NCBI GenBank assembly: GCA_029891345.1
Contig: CM057000.1
Coordinates: forward strand, 136,322,663 to 136,386,662
Direction of reading: 5' to 3'
DNA: 64,000 bases
From: Dryococelus australis
Lineage: Eukaryota > Arthropoda > Insecta > Phasmatodea > Phasmatidae
Each line of letters begins with the position of its first letter. The stretch's first letter is position 1. The notes under the pieces were generated by a model. It was given only the letters and a program-made list of their open reading frames with translations, had not been told where the DNA came from and did no database searches. Made by a program: the position numbers and the translations under genes. This document shows positions 11,725 to 21,302 of this stretch, piece after piece.

Positions 11725-12638
11725 TTTCGGTTACAATAAAATATACAGGATTATCCTTAACTGCAGATACAAGCGTTGTGAGATGATTTGCTATGAAAAA
11801 TGAGATGGAAAACATTATACGATCTATGTCCTACAGCAATTCGTATGGGAGCTAGGTGCACTTGAAAATCGATATTTCAAATTGTTTTAATTCAAACTAA
11901 TATAACTTACTTGAGATGAAAGAACAATTACATGAATACTTTTATCTTGAACCAAAATGTGAAATCTGCGAACGGTTAATGGATGTCATCCCCACTCATT
12001 GAGAAATTAGGGATTATTATCCAATAAATGTATGAAACCCTTGGGTATTTATCGCTTTTAACGACGCCATAATCATGTGTACAGTTAAGTGCAGGAAAAA
12101 GTTTGCCTTTGTAAAACACTCTTAGGTGAACGGTTGTCGAAGAAACAGAGTTTGTAAGGGTACCAGGCAAGCAAACAACTGCACCATTATATACAAATTT
12201 TGCATGTTTTCTCGGCAACCATTCGCCTGAGAGAGCTACATCAAGGCGAAATATTTTTCTGTACTTAAATGTACATGTTACTATGATGTAATTAAAAGCG
12301 ACAAATGCCCAATTGTTAGACACATTTGTTGGATAAAATCATGTCGCAACCTGTTCTCTTAATGAATGGGGATGTACCCAACAACTGGTCGCAGAGTTCA
12401 GATCTCGATTCAAGACAGCAGTATTCACGGATTTGTTCTTTCACCTCGAATAGGTTATATTATTTTGGATTAAAACCATCTGGAGTATCGATTTTCAGGA
12501 CATCTACCTCCCTTACGAATCACTGTAGGACATAAATCGTATAATTATTTCTATCTCATTTTGCATTGTGAATCATCTCACGGTGTTTGCACCTACGTAG
12601 CTCAGGATATACCTGTGTAATTTTATTGTTCTCGATTG
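11725..12638. repeat. Long imperfect inverted repeat (hairpin-forming, ~0.9 kb)
   Basis: Two arms of about 430 bp pair end to end around a short loop near 12155-12195. Examples: TATGTCCTACAG at 11825 pairs with CTGTAGGACATA at 12523; CCCCACTCATT near 11990 with AATGAATGGGG near 12361; ATCGCTTTTA at 12051 with TAAAAGCGAC at 12292; ACAATAAAAT near 11733 with ATTTTATTGT near 12620. Paired coordinates sum to a nearly constant value (about 24350-24360), so the arms are collinear. Identity is roughly 75-80% in the best part. Small open frames inside (115, 69 codons) are not convincing genes. Confidence 0.8.
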
Positions 12639-12727
12639 TACTGATATCATCGTAATGCTTTGCCATTACTTGGACCTATAAACATGGGGTTTTGCTTGAT
12701 GTTACGGGCAGTAGTTGTTTATTAGTA

Positions 12728-12950
12728 GAGAGACGGAGATTTGGCGGACAAATTCGAGGACTAGTCAAACTTCAAACAAATGAACCTTTGAGATTGTTTT
12801 CTATTGGACCACAGATTGTTAGGCATGCCCAGGACTATTTTCAGCCAGTAACGAACCTGCAAATATAACTATGACCAAACCCCGTGCTACCATATCTGGC
12901 GTTAAACTGGAGCAATAGTCAATGAACAACTAACTGAGGCTCGAGTACAC
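12728..12950. mobile_element. Degenerate MITE-like segment, family E
   Basis: Contains the order ATTGGACCACAG, CATGCCCAGGACTATTTTCAGC, CCAGTAACGAACCTGCAAA. The same order recurs at 34640-34851, 53094-53240 and 59855-60020. Possibly an old relative of hAT-type family D. Termini unclear. Confidence 0.35.
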
Positions 12951-12962
12951 AAACAGTGGAGT

Positions 12963-13711
12963 CTATGGTCTGTTTGTGGTTTCTTCACACTTTTTGAATC
13001 GAACCTTTGAAATATTAACCCATCTACGACGTGTTTAGTTATTCCCCAAATATGCTATGTATAGAGACACGCCAAAATCGCGTTATTATTTGGGTACAAG
13101 TCAAAATTTAAACTTGTATACCTTTGCAATACGGTTGTCATTGGACAATACTTTATCTGACACACCCTAGTTAACTCTGTGCCAGTAAAAAAACACTTCA
13201 CATTCGTGTGCCCCAGTCATGTGCAGTTCAGTCAGAAAATGTGTGGCTTCACGTCTGTGCAGCAGCCAATGTAGAAACAACGCTGGCTCCAGTACAGACA
13301 GTACTGTCAAGATTCGTCTGATGCCTAATAATAACGCGAATTTGGCATGTCTCTAGCTATGTATCATATATACGTTTTATACCTCTGTTAACTTGAAGGT
13401 ATCTTTTTTTTTTTTTTTTTTTTTTCGTTAAATTGAAGTTTCAGCTATATTTTATTTATAAATTATAACATTTCATTTGTAATATATGTGAATAAAATCA
13501 GTGAGAAAACACGTGTGTTGGTAGCTCCTAGTAAGAAATAGTTCTCATGCAAAATATTATTACAACTGAGTGTGCACGAATATGGTGCCTTGTCCTTTGG
13601 TGTAGTTTCATAGACTAACTTAAGCTTGGTTTGCACGAGGTGGAGACATATCCTGGAAGTAGGACTTCAGCGGGGCTTCAGAAAAGTGTGAAGTAATCGT
13701 GAATGGATTAT
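12963..13711 (+). mobile_element. MITE family F, complete but interrupted
   Basis: Left end reads GGTCTGTTTGTGGTTTCTTC and continues CACACTTTTTGAATC. The right end is CAGAAAAGTGTGAAGTAATC followed by GTGAATGGATTATA. A hAT-type MITE (13062-13355) sits inside. A poly-T run (13403-13425) has expanded in the interior. No coding capacity. Confidence 0.85.
13062..13355. mobile_element. hAT-type MITE family D, copy 1
   Basis: Inverted ends TAGAGACACGCCAAAATCGC and GCGAATTTGGCATGTCTCTA. Flanked by an exact 8-bp direct repeat GCTATGTA at 13054-13061 and 13356-13363, the target-site length of hAT transposons. Inserted into family F, so it is younger than that copy. Confidence 0.92.
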
Positions 13712-13934
13712 AACTTGTTGCCGAATGAATGCGCGAAAAACCGGGACTCTATTTATTATGAGACTATGTAATACAGTCTGATCCGTGTTCCAAATAGTCA
13801 GAATATGTACACTCGAGCACTCTTACTCGGACGTGACGTCAGAGAGTGCTGTCCCATATGACAAGAGTGCGAGAGCGAGTGTACGAGTGCGTATTGAGAG
13901 TGAGAGCTGGTGCATGCTTGTGGGTCCTATGCAC

Positions 13935-14362
13935 TGAAACGTTTCCTGCGAAATCGTTGTTTGCGCGTAAACGCATATCTCGGTAAATTAAAGTTATGAA
14001 AATATGACTTGTCATAAAATATAACAAAACAATTATCTATGGCCCTATTTTTTTTTATTTTTGTCATATTAAGTGTATTCTTGGGGGGAAAAAATTCGTG
14101 AAAGTGGTCAAATATCACATTTTTAAAACTTGTCTATGCAGTTTCCTTAAGCGGCAAGACAGAAGTACAGAATTACGGGCGTAGTTTAATCTGTGGTCTT
14201 TCATCGCGTGTAATAAAACCGCACTGTTACAGATCTAATTTACACAGTACAGCGTAACGACGGAAACACTGCACGCCTTGCGCGTAGGAGCGATGAGGCG
14301 CTAGGCGCGCGTGCATCTGTCGCTTGTATCGCTCCCTCGCTTCTTGACCTTGGACGCGGTGC
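13935..14362 (+). mobile_element. Family I element, copy 1
   Basis: Matches 29392-29841 and 30843-31381 through blocks TTGTTTGCGCG, CGCATATCTCGGTAAAT, CCTTAAGCGGCAAGA, GGGCGTAGTTTAATC, GAGCGATGAGGCGCT and CTTCTTGACCTTGGACGC. Terminal repeats are not clear in this copy. Confidence 0.7.
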
Positions 14363-15152
14363 AGCTACGTAGTCCCCTCAATGCATGGTCTCTGTATATT
14401 GATTGTTTATTTGGATCTCCATTGCCTAAAATTACTACGAAAACAACTGTTTTGTTACTTCATGTGAACGGAGACACAACTGAGCGTCTTTCAAATAAAC
14501 ACCACACGATCGCAACACTAGTATATTTCGAGAACGAGAGCGAGTGCGAGTGTGGAACCGTTCCAAATCAAGCGTATGCAGGGAATTGTGAGAGGCAGCG
14601 AGTGCAGTTATTGGTTATTTCGAACACAGCCTTAACAACGGACATCTGTCACATAAGGACTTCCTTTATTGGCCGGTGTTTTCAAACCTGTACAGTTCAG
14701 ATCATCAAATCAAAGCTACACATTCCTTGTGCTACGTTCCGTGTATAATATTCGTGAAAAATTTTGTATTTTACCATCTTGACAGCTGCCCGAAATTATT
14801 TAATGGTTTCGACCACTACCGTAGGAGACAGGTCTCGACACTACGCTTGAATAGTTGACGCCCTTATTGACACATTTAGTTCATGGACCCAGCCGCAGAG
14901 CGCTGCTACCGAAGTAGTGCTGTTGACATGGCTAGTATAGGGAGGGGAATTGCAATTTTTTTCTTAAAATGGGAAAATGGCATTCATATCTCTATGGTGT
15001 TATCCCTATACCAGCAATGCTAACAACACTTGTTTGCTTGCAGCAATCTGCGGCTACTGCATGAACTAAATCAGTCAATAAGATGGTCAATTCGCTAACA
15101 TTGTTAAATAGGCGAGTGTCCAGACCTGCATTCTACGATCGTAGTTTTTACT
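14363..15152. other. No gene or repeat recognised
   Basis: A 145-codon open frame spans 14311-14748 (+). Its first part runs through family I, and the product has no recognisable domain. I regard it as chance. Confidence 0.45.
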
Positions 15153-15360
15153 ATAGTCCATTCACGATTACTACCAACTTTTCTGAAGCCCTGCCGAAGT
15201 TCTACTTTCAGCATATTCCTCCGCCTCATGCTAACGAAATGTAAACTAGTCTATAAAATTACGCCAAAGGGACAATGCGCCGTATTCGTGCTCATTCAGT
15301 TCGATTGTATTTCGCATAAGAACTATTTATTACACGGTATTACCAACAAACCGATTTTTA
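15153..15360 (-). mobile_element. MITE family F, partial (right half)
   Basis: Begins TATAGTCCATTCACGATTAC and carries CTGAAGCCCTGCCGAAGTTC, GTGCTCATTCAG and ATAAGAACTATTTATTA in family F order on the minus strand. The other half is missing. Confidence 0.75.
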
Positions 15361-15705
15361 TTAATGAAAAAGTCTGCAATGAGGTTTCAATGCAGGGATC
15401 TTGAATAGTTTTGTTTGTAAGTGACGCGCATGTTCTGAGACACAGCACTTTGAAAAAGTCGCCATTGTGTTTCTAAAGTGCGTGACGTCTCTAAAGCACT
15501 TGGCAGCCCTCGTCTCAAGTGTTAGATTCTTTTCGCACGTTAGCATATTGGAAGCACGTTTAATATTGTAGTTTCGTTGGAAAACATTTATTTCAAACAC
15601 ACCGCGACGCAATTCATGAGCCACGTAGGCGCGTTTTTTGGTCAGTATCCTCCACCTTTCCCGTACTCTTTCATCTCGCCAGTGTTATGATATATTTTGT
15701 ACCTA
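15361..15705. other. No gene or repeat recognised
   Basis: An 87-codon minus-strand open frame covers 15361-15624. It lacks motifs and I do not call it. Confidence 0.4.
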
Positions 15706-15980
15706 CCCTCTAAGAAACTATTCGTAAATTTACCATATCAGTGTATACCTACAGTGACAAAGCGTAAATGGTTAAAGTATTTCCCCGTATATCCATGGTA
15801 AGGTTCCTACAGTTGCTCAGGGAAGAGTCGAATGCATATGGAATTTCCCTACTCTGTATAGTAGCGATGCAAAACACTCCCATATTTTCAGCTCGTTACG
15901 TAGTACTACTTCCATACCCTGTAAAGGTTAAAAACTTCCATTGCAGTTTAGGAAGTCAACGAGGCATATTTTACAGTGTA
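15706..15980 (+). mobile_element. MITE-like element, family N copy 2
   Basis: Left CCCTCTAAGAAACTATTCG and right ...CATATTTTACAGTG pair as imperfect inverted ends. Interior blocks TTGCTCAGGGAAGAGTCGAA, TTAAAAACTTCCATTGCAG and TTTAGGAAG match 3820-4091. Confidence 0.6.
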
Positions 15981-16032
15981 TTTGAAAGACTGCTGTGCGA
16001 TGTTATGTACGGAAACCTATCCCGTCCTTACG

Positions 16033-16675
16033 AGCGCTGCCTATGTTGGGGACTCGGCCGTTTGTTTTGCGTGAATACCTACGTCTACGTTCACGCAGTA
16101 GGGCACCTTGACTCTTTTTTACGTTCCCGGCACCGCTTCACTCCGCCATATGGGGTTTTGTGGGTATCACTGGATTTCTTTTGAGATGCTCTTTCCAACC
16201 GTATACGATTTCTGTATTTCGACTTGGATTTTTGACGAGCATGTGTTAAGTTTTCTTAATTTTTTATATAAAAACTCATAGAATTTCACCATAACCACGC
16301 CACACAAATGTTTTTTATACACACAATCGATTGATCTTGACGAGAGTTGTCGATTGAAACTTAAACGAGCGTCGCAGCTTCTCCTAGTCAAAAGTTATAC
16401 TATGCGGAACTTATGAGACGCGGCGAAACGAACTAAAAAATTCCTCCCTCCCACCCCCCCCCCCCCCCCCCCCGCCCTTCAAGCAGGATGCTTCGCAGTC
16501 CTCACTCAACGTAACATATTCTTTGATCCCTTGCCAATCGAGTGGTGTAATTGAATTTTAAATGTAGACGATAGATTCGGAGCTGCAATGCCAAACTGTA
16601 TCCCCCGATTTTATTGCTTCGGATTTTCTGGATTGCCTCCTACTATGATTACAAATTTAAATACGTATTCGCGTC
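16033..16675 (+). mobile_element. Family H element, copy 1
   Basis: Matches 18975-19585 along its whole length: GTTGGGGACTCGGCCG, TTTGTTTTGCGTGAATAC, CCATATGGGGTTT, TTTCGACTTGG, CATAACCACGCCACAC, TCAAAAGTTATACTA, AATCGAGTGGTGTAATTGA and CGATAGATTCGGAGCTGCAA. A poly-C tract (16454-16473) sits at the same place as the poly-G in the reversed copy at 44739. The 5' end is diverged. No coding capacity. Confidence 0.8.
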
Positions 16676-17353
16676 AAATGTATTATACGTGACAACGTGA
16701 CATTATTACCTCATTTTGCAGTTTTCTCGAAGTTTTCTGAAGTGTGAGTAGAAATTCGACAAGTATTATCCCCCCTAGACTTCCTTGAACACAGCTGCCA
16801 CCTCGTCGACTCGATCTCATTAGAAAACACACAAAAGAAAGATCCTACAGAGGAGAGGGATAAGTGGGAAATTCGTCAAGCCTACTCGGAACCGTGGATA
16901 GCTCCCGGGTTCCACCGGACACATTTTAACGAAGAGATCTCTCCATTTTTATTTTCTCTGGTCCGATTCCAAACACACACACGCCAGCTGCGACCACACA
17001 ATGGCGTTCCCGGACATAAATTCCTCATTAGCCGCTCGCCGTCCCTTCTTCCCTTTGTTTATAAATATAGGCGTGAAGTGATCTGAGGAAACCTATTGGA
17101 AGGCATGGCGAGGTATGAGAAAAGAGAAGGGGGGGGGGGGTGTGTTCTCAGGCGAGGAATAGCAGTTAGTGCTATAATTAAGCGGGCAGGCGAGCCGCAT
17201 TGTGAGCAGAGAGACGGAAATAAACCCACGCTGCCGAAGACGTAGATGAAGAAGAGGAGGGAGGGGTGGCAGCTGGACAGTCGAGAGTTCGTCCATCGCG
17301 GGCTCCCTACGATCCCACCAGCACTGTTCCCCACAAAGCAGAATCCAGCCGCG

Positions 17354-17354
<1 letters not shown>
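16676..17354. other. Apparently unique DNA, no gene recognised
   Basis: Purine-rich around 17115-17270 (AGAAGAGGAGGGAGGGG). A minus-strand open frame of 147 codons runs through the adjacent (TA)n, which makes it non-credible. Confidence 0.4.

Positions 17355-17412
<58 letters not shown>
17355..17412. repeat. (TA)n microsatellite
   Basis: Uninterrupted TA dinucleotides of about 58 bp, abutting the truncated left end of a family F element. Confidence 0.97.
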
Positions 17413-17413
<1 letters not shown>

Positions 17414-17515
17414 CCTATTCGCCGTTTCTTTACGCTTTTTGAATCAAACCTTTGGAAAATCACTCCACGTGTAACGTGTTTGGTTGCTTCCAAGTATGTC
17501 ATTGGTAGAGCCGCG
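17413..17515 (+). mobile_element. MITE family F, left fragment
   Basis: Family F left sequence: CTATTCGCCGTTTC, TTTTTGAATCAAACC, GTGTTTGGTTGCTTCC. Stops at the start of a family C element. Confidence 0.75.
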
Positions 17516-17790
17516 ATTATTTCGTGAATTTATTCGGAGGTAAGGTAGACTCCGAACACATGCTCTTTTCTCCTGCTGTACTGATTGGACAACAGTTCTT
17601 CAGTCACGCCCCGTTCAACTGTTAGCCAGTAATAAGCTATAGGCAGTAGTGTGAGTGTTTAGCAGTCCTGTACAGAGGCCTCAGTTCATCATAGCAACCA
17701 ATAAGCATAAGATGATAATGTCTCGAGTGTATAGAGGACTGTCCAGCTTAGCTTGCTGCCAACTCAACCCACGAAATACTCGGGGCTCTG
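17516..17790. mobile_element. hAT-type MITE family C, copy 1
   Basis: Inverted ends TAGAGCCGCGATTATTTCGT and ...CACGAAATACTCGGGGCTCTG. The interior, including a CCTGTACAGAGG block, matches the outer parts of 37781-38606 on the opposite strand. Flanking octamers (GTCATTGG/ACTATAGG) agree only in part, so no clean TSD here. Confidence 0.8.
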
Positions 17791-17798
17791 ACTATAGG

Positions 17799-18082
17799 TA
17801 GGGACACACGCATCTCTCGAAAATATTTCGCGACCAGTTGTATTTCATAATACTTTAGCTCAGATCCACTTTCGTGATTGGGTGATCTAGGTGTTATGTG
17901 CCTGCCCACGAATTAGAGACGTGCAGTATCGGAGTAACTTAACTCTGATTGGCCGGTCAACTAAGAGAATGTCTTCTCACAGATACTCGCCGCCAATAAG
18001 CAATAGGGAACTGTTGGTATGCTCGTGGGGTATTGAGATCTAGCACGTGCGGAAATCTTCCCGCGAAATTCGGGTATCCCTA
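17799..18082. mobile_element. hAT-type MITE family B, copy 1
   Basis: Starts TAGGGACACACGCATC and ends GCGAAATTCGGGTATCCCTA. Flanks ACTATAGG and GCCATAGG agree at 6 of 8 positions. Interior blocks TTTCGTGATTGG, GTATCGGAG and CGCCAATAAGC are shared by the family. Confidence 0.8.
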
Positions 18083-18090
18083 GCCATAGG

Positions 18091-18376
18091 TAAGGGGCCA
18101 CCTGATTTTTCGCGGAAAGATTTCGCGACCAGTTCGATTCCAAAACACTTTAGTTCAGAACCAACTTCGTGATTGAGGCGTTCTAGTTGTTACGCATCTT
18201 ATCTGTCTGCCCGCGAATCACGAACGTTCGGTATCGTAGAAACTTAATTTCTTATCGGCTCACTCATGTAGCAGACACTATTTAAAAAAAAAAGACAAGC
18301 TGTCAATTATCAAACGAAGACCGCAAGTGTGCACATGGGGTGGCGAAATCTAGTCTCTGAGTAAATCTTTTCGCGA
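18091..18376. mobile_element. hAT-type MITE family B, copy 2, right end lost
   Basis: Starts TAAGGGGCCACCTGATTTTT immediately after the flank of copy 1 and runs to ...AATCTTTTCGCGAA, where the SINE begins. The last bases of its terminal repeat are missing. Confidence 0.75.
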
Positions 18377-18579
18377 ACGGCTCTAAACGTCGAGGTCTTG
18401 AGAGCCGGTGAGGGTGAAGTAAGGTGAGTATGGAGCAGCGGCGGAATGAAAGGCCGTGGGAAACGGGAGATCCCCGAGAAAGCCCGCCGACCAGCGGCAG
18501 TGAAAATCCGGACGAGGATCGAACCCGGCTTGCCATGGTGGGAGGCGAGCAGGCTAACCGCCCAGCCACCGTGACCCCC
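18377..18579 (-). mobile_element. tRNA-derived SINE, copy 2
   Basis: Reverse-strand SINE: tail side CGGCTCTAAACGTCGAGGTC, head side GCCAGCCACCGTGACCCCC-like end. Contains the reverse-complement signatures GCCGATGAGGGTG-like and CCGAGAAAGCCCGCCGACC. The central GGAATCGTGCC block is deleted. Confidence 0.85.
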
Positions 18580-18632
18580 GTTAATAAAGAGGTATCTTAT
18601 TTTTTGTTATATATGAAACTTTTACTTATGTT

Positions 18633-18905
18633 TAGGGACGGGTATTTTTCGCGAAAATATTTCAAGACTATTTCATGTGCGCTTTCGTGGTTGGATGATA
18701 TGTAAATGTCCCGTGCGCTCAAGTGTATGTCCGCGAATCACGGACTTTCAGAATTAGGACTACTTTATTGCGATTGGCGCAGTCAAATAATATGTCCTCT
18801 CAGGTAGACACGCGGCCAATAACCAAAGGCAGTTTTAGTTGTGGGCGTAGGATATTGAAGTCTAGCATACCCATAAACATTTTCGCGAAAAAACACCTGT
18901 CCTTA
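18633..18905. mobile_element. hAT-type MITE family B, copy 3
   Basis: Starts TAGGGACGGGTATTTTTCGC and ends TTTCGCGAAAAAACACC followed by TGTCCTTA. Flanks CTTATGTT and CTTATATT agree at 7 of 8 positions, and the host sequence on both sides is family F. Confidence 0.85.
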
Positions 18906-18974
18906 CTTATATTTTATTTATAAATTATAATATTAAAATGTATAATTAATGTGGATAAAACAGAGAAAAAAATG

Positions 18975-19585
18975 GGGCGTGGCTGTGTTGGGGACACGGT
19001 TGTTTGTTTTGCGTAAATACGTCTACGTTGACGCGCTCGGACACCTATATTTTTTTTTTTTTTACGTTCCCGGGACCGCTCCACTCGATCATATGGGGTT
19101 TCATGGGTATCACTGGATTGCTTTCGTGATGCTCGTTCCAAACGTATACGAGGTCTGTATTTCGACTTGGCTTTTTGACGAGCATAGGTCGAAATCGTGT
19201 TAAGTTTTCTTAATTTTTTTTATATAAAAACTCATACAATTTCACCATAACCACGCCACACAAATGTTTTTATACACGCAATCGATTGATCCTGACGATA
19301 TAGCTGTCAACTGAAACTTAAACGAGTGTCGTAGCTTCTTCTAGTCAAAAGTTATACTACGCGGAATTTATGAGACGCCCCCCAAACGCTGCGCACGATG
19401 TTTCGCAGTCCTCACTCGACGTAACATATTCTTTGATCCTTTGGCAATCGAGTGGTGTAATTGATTTTTAATGTAGGCGATAGATTCGGAGCTGCAATGC
19501 CAAGCTGTATCCTCCGATTGTGTTATCATCTGATTTTATGGAGTGCCTCCCACTATGGTCGCAAATTTAAAGAGGTATTCACGTC
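18975..19585 (+). mobile_element. Family H element, copy 2, ends defined
   Basis: About 611 bp from GGGCGTGGCTGTGTTGGGGA to ...AGGTATTCACGTC, flanked by a 9-bp direct repeat AAAAAAATG (18966-18974 and 19586-19594). Family F sequence resumes exactly on both sides, so the ends are read from an insertion. Clear terminal inverted repeats are absent; only an internal TAAATACGTCTACGTTGACGC resembles the reverse of the right end. Superfamily unknown. Confidence 0.8.
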
Positions 19586-19756
19586 AAAAAAATGTGTTGG
19601 CAATGGCTGGTAAGAAATTGTTTATATGAGAAATAAGTAGTATTAAATAGATTGGGTGCGAATGCGGTGCGTTGACCCTTCGGTGTAATTTCCTAGACTT
19701 CGCCGTAACAACAAATTTCTGGTAAACTTCCTAAACTGAAGCTGAAGACCGGGTGA

Positions 19757-19960
19757 AGCACCCGTCTTGAGACATCAAAATGACGTCACTTTCCAGCAGC
19801 ATGCCGGGATACCGTTTGCCAATCAGCGCCTGGTAACTCACTTGCCAGACAACAGCAATAACCAACAGGGTACCTCTCATATCACGCGGTAGCCAATCAG
19901 ACGCAACGCCCCTTCCCAGAGCCTCGCACAACGAACCAGAGGATGGGTACGACCACATCA
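19757..19960. repeat. Interspersed repeat family O, copy 1
   Basis: Related to 53722-53935 by ordered blocks: GCCGTT-like/CCGTTTGCCAATC, CGCCTGGTAACTCAC, GCCAGACAACA, TAGCCAATCAGA and TTCCCAGAGCCTCGC. Termini not defined. Confidence 0.55.
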
Positions 19961-20070
19961 CTTCGTCTCTGTATGTTTGTTTACCTGTGTGCCTTGCTCT
20001 GAAGCTGGGCCTGTCGGGCTCCCGCTGACCACAGAGCAGTCATTACTACAGAGGTCAAACAGCCGTCTTA

Positions 20071-20202
20071 GGCCTGGTGCACACGTGCGGACAATGTCCG
20101 CGCGGCGCTGCAAAATCTTTCCACGAGGGCTTGGCTTATATGTATCAGTGCACTCGTAGCTGTGACGTCTCGCGGTCTGTTTCCGCACGTGTGCAGACGG
20201 CC
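20071..20202. mobile_element. Harbinger-like short MITE
   Basis: 132 bp with inverted ends GGCCTGGTGCACACGTGCGG and CCGCACGTGTGCAGACGGCC, flanked by TTA on both sides (20068-20070, 20203-20205). A TTA 3-bp target duplication fits PIF/Harbinger elements. Confidence 0.8.
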
Positions 20203-20228
20203 TTACACCGCGAACTCCCACCGCAGAA

Positions 20229-20480
20229 GGGGCCGCGGTGGTGTAGTGGCGAGACTACTCGCCTCCCACCTAAGCGTAGCGGGTTCGATTCCCGGCGCGG
20301 GGTCACTCGCAGGTGCGGGAATCGTGCCGGACGAAGCCGCTGGTCGGCGGATTTTCTCGGGGATCTGCCGTTTCACCAGCCCTTTTCGTTCCGGCGCTTC
20401 TCCATACTCACCTCGCTTCACCCTCATCGGCTCTCGAGACCTCGATTTCACGCGCCGCTCGAATCTCTTCACTCACTCTC
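20229..20480 (+). mobile_element. tRNA-derived SINE, copy 3
   Basis: The best-preserved head: GGGGCCGCGGTGGTGTAGTG with B box GGTTCGATTCC, then the body signature GGAATCGTGCCGGACGAAGC and the GATTTTCTCGGGGATC block. Tail ends CTCTTCACTCACTCTC. No tRNA gene is implied; there is no matching acceptor stem or CCA-proximal end. Confidence 0.9.
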
Positions 20481-20522
20481 AAGCGTATAAATGGCAATAA
20501 AAATGGTAGCAACCAATAAGAG

Positions 20523-20714
20523 ATTTATCTGTAGTCATTCTCATGCATGCAAGCCTCACGAAGGGCTGTAGGCCAAGCACTGCAGTATTTATCTGTAGTC
20601 ATTCTCATGCATGCAAGCCTCACGAAGGGCTGTAGGCCAAGCACTGCAGTATTTATCTGTAGTCATTCTAATGCATGCAAGCCTCACGAAGGGCTGTAGG
20701 CCAAGCACTGCAGT
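20523..20714. repeat. 64-bp tandem triplication
   Basis: Three nearly identical 64-bp units start at 20523, 20587 and 20651 (ATTTATCTGTAGTCATTC then CATGCATGCAAGCCTCACG and AGGGCTGTAGGCCAAGCAC). One base differs in the third unit. Abuts a family F element. Confidence 0.95.
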
Positions 20715-20723
20715 ATTTATAAT

Positions 20724-20917
20724 TATAGTCTACTCGCGATTTCTTCACACTTTTTGAATCAAACCTTTGAAAAATCGCCCCATTAATTCGGTGTGCTGTC
20801 GCTTTCTGTAATTTCCTAGACTCGGTTAAGCTTTGTTTGCATGATTCGGAGGAACATTCTGGAAGCAGAATTTTAGCAGGGCTTCAGAAAAGTAGCAAGT
20901 AACTGTGTGAATTGACT
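20724..20917 (+). mobile_element. MITE family F, internally deleted
   Basis: Left end TATAGTCTACTCGCGATTTC joined, after losing most of the interior, to TTAGCAGGGCTTCAGAAAAG and a right end ...GTGTGAATTGACT. Only about 194 bp against roughly 410 bp for full copies. Confidence 0.8.
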
Positions 20918-20948
20918 GCGGAGGTCGCCTCGGAGGCCTGGACGCACC

Positions 20949-21167
20949 ATGGAGAGGTTGTTGGCGCGGAAGAGCCCGGACCGCGAAGGATGGCGCTATT
21001 TTGGAGGCAGGGCCGCTCGGCTCGTCAGCGAGTTACCGCGATACGCTCGATCAGCGCAGCGCATCTCCGACCTCAATCAGGCTCCCCCCCCCCCCTCCCA
21101 AGCCGGAAGCAGATGTGCTCGTCAGTGTCAAAAAAAAAACCTTCATTTTACTGGCAAGTGCTGGTAA
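20949..21167 (+). other. Candidate GC-rich open frame, 72 codons
   Basis: Starts in a strong translation context (CACCATGG). Its first 44 codons, up to a proline run, are GC-rich and basic. No family is recognised, and there is no supporting splice pattern beyond a possible GTAAAA near 21163. It lies in apparently unique DNA between family F and family A copies. It may be chance, a pseudo-exon or a short exon. Confidence 0.15.
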
Positions 21168-21302
21168 AATTTTATCCATAGGTGTCCGTAAACTCTCCGT
21201 AAGATTACGGACACAGTGTTTAAAATGTTTGAAATGAAAGGACTTTCAGTAAAATTCCCTAGTTATTTTTCTGTACTTGTAGATTAAATAATTTTTTGTA
21301 GA

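Larger units (their letters stand above)
18583..19710 (+). mobile_element. MITE family F, interrupted by two insertions
   Basis: Family F interior is recognisable in three pieces: 18583-18632 (AACTTTTACTTATG), 18906-18974 (TTATTTATAAATTATAATA) and 19586-19710 (GTGTTGGCAATG, GTAAGAAATTG, CCCTTCGGTGTAATTTCC). They are separated by family B copy 3 and family H copy 2. Its left end meets the SINE. Confidence 0.7.

Noticed and set aside
14311..14748. 145-codon plus-strand frame
   Set aside because: Begins inside family I and shows no domain.
17059..17502. 147-codon minus-strand frame
   Set aside because: Runs through a (TA)n microsatellite giving an IYIYIY tract; not a protein.
20229..20300. Functional tRNA gene
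   Set aside because: Good A and B boxes, but the sequence continues into a SINE body and eight diverged copies exist; acceptor-stem pairing is absent.
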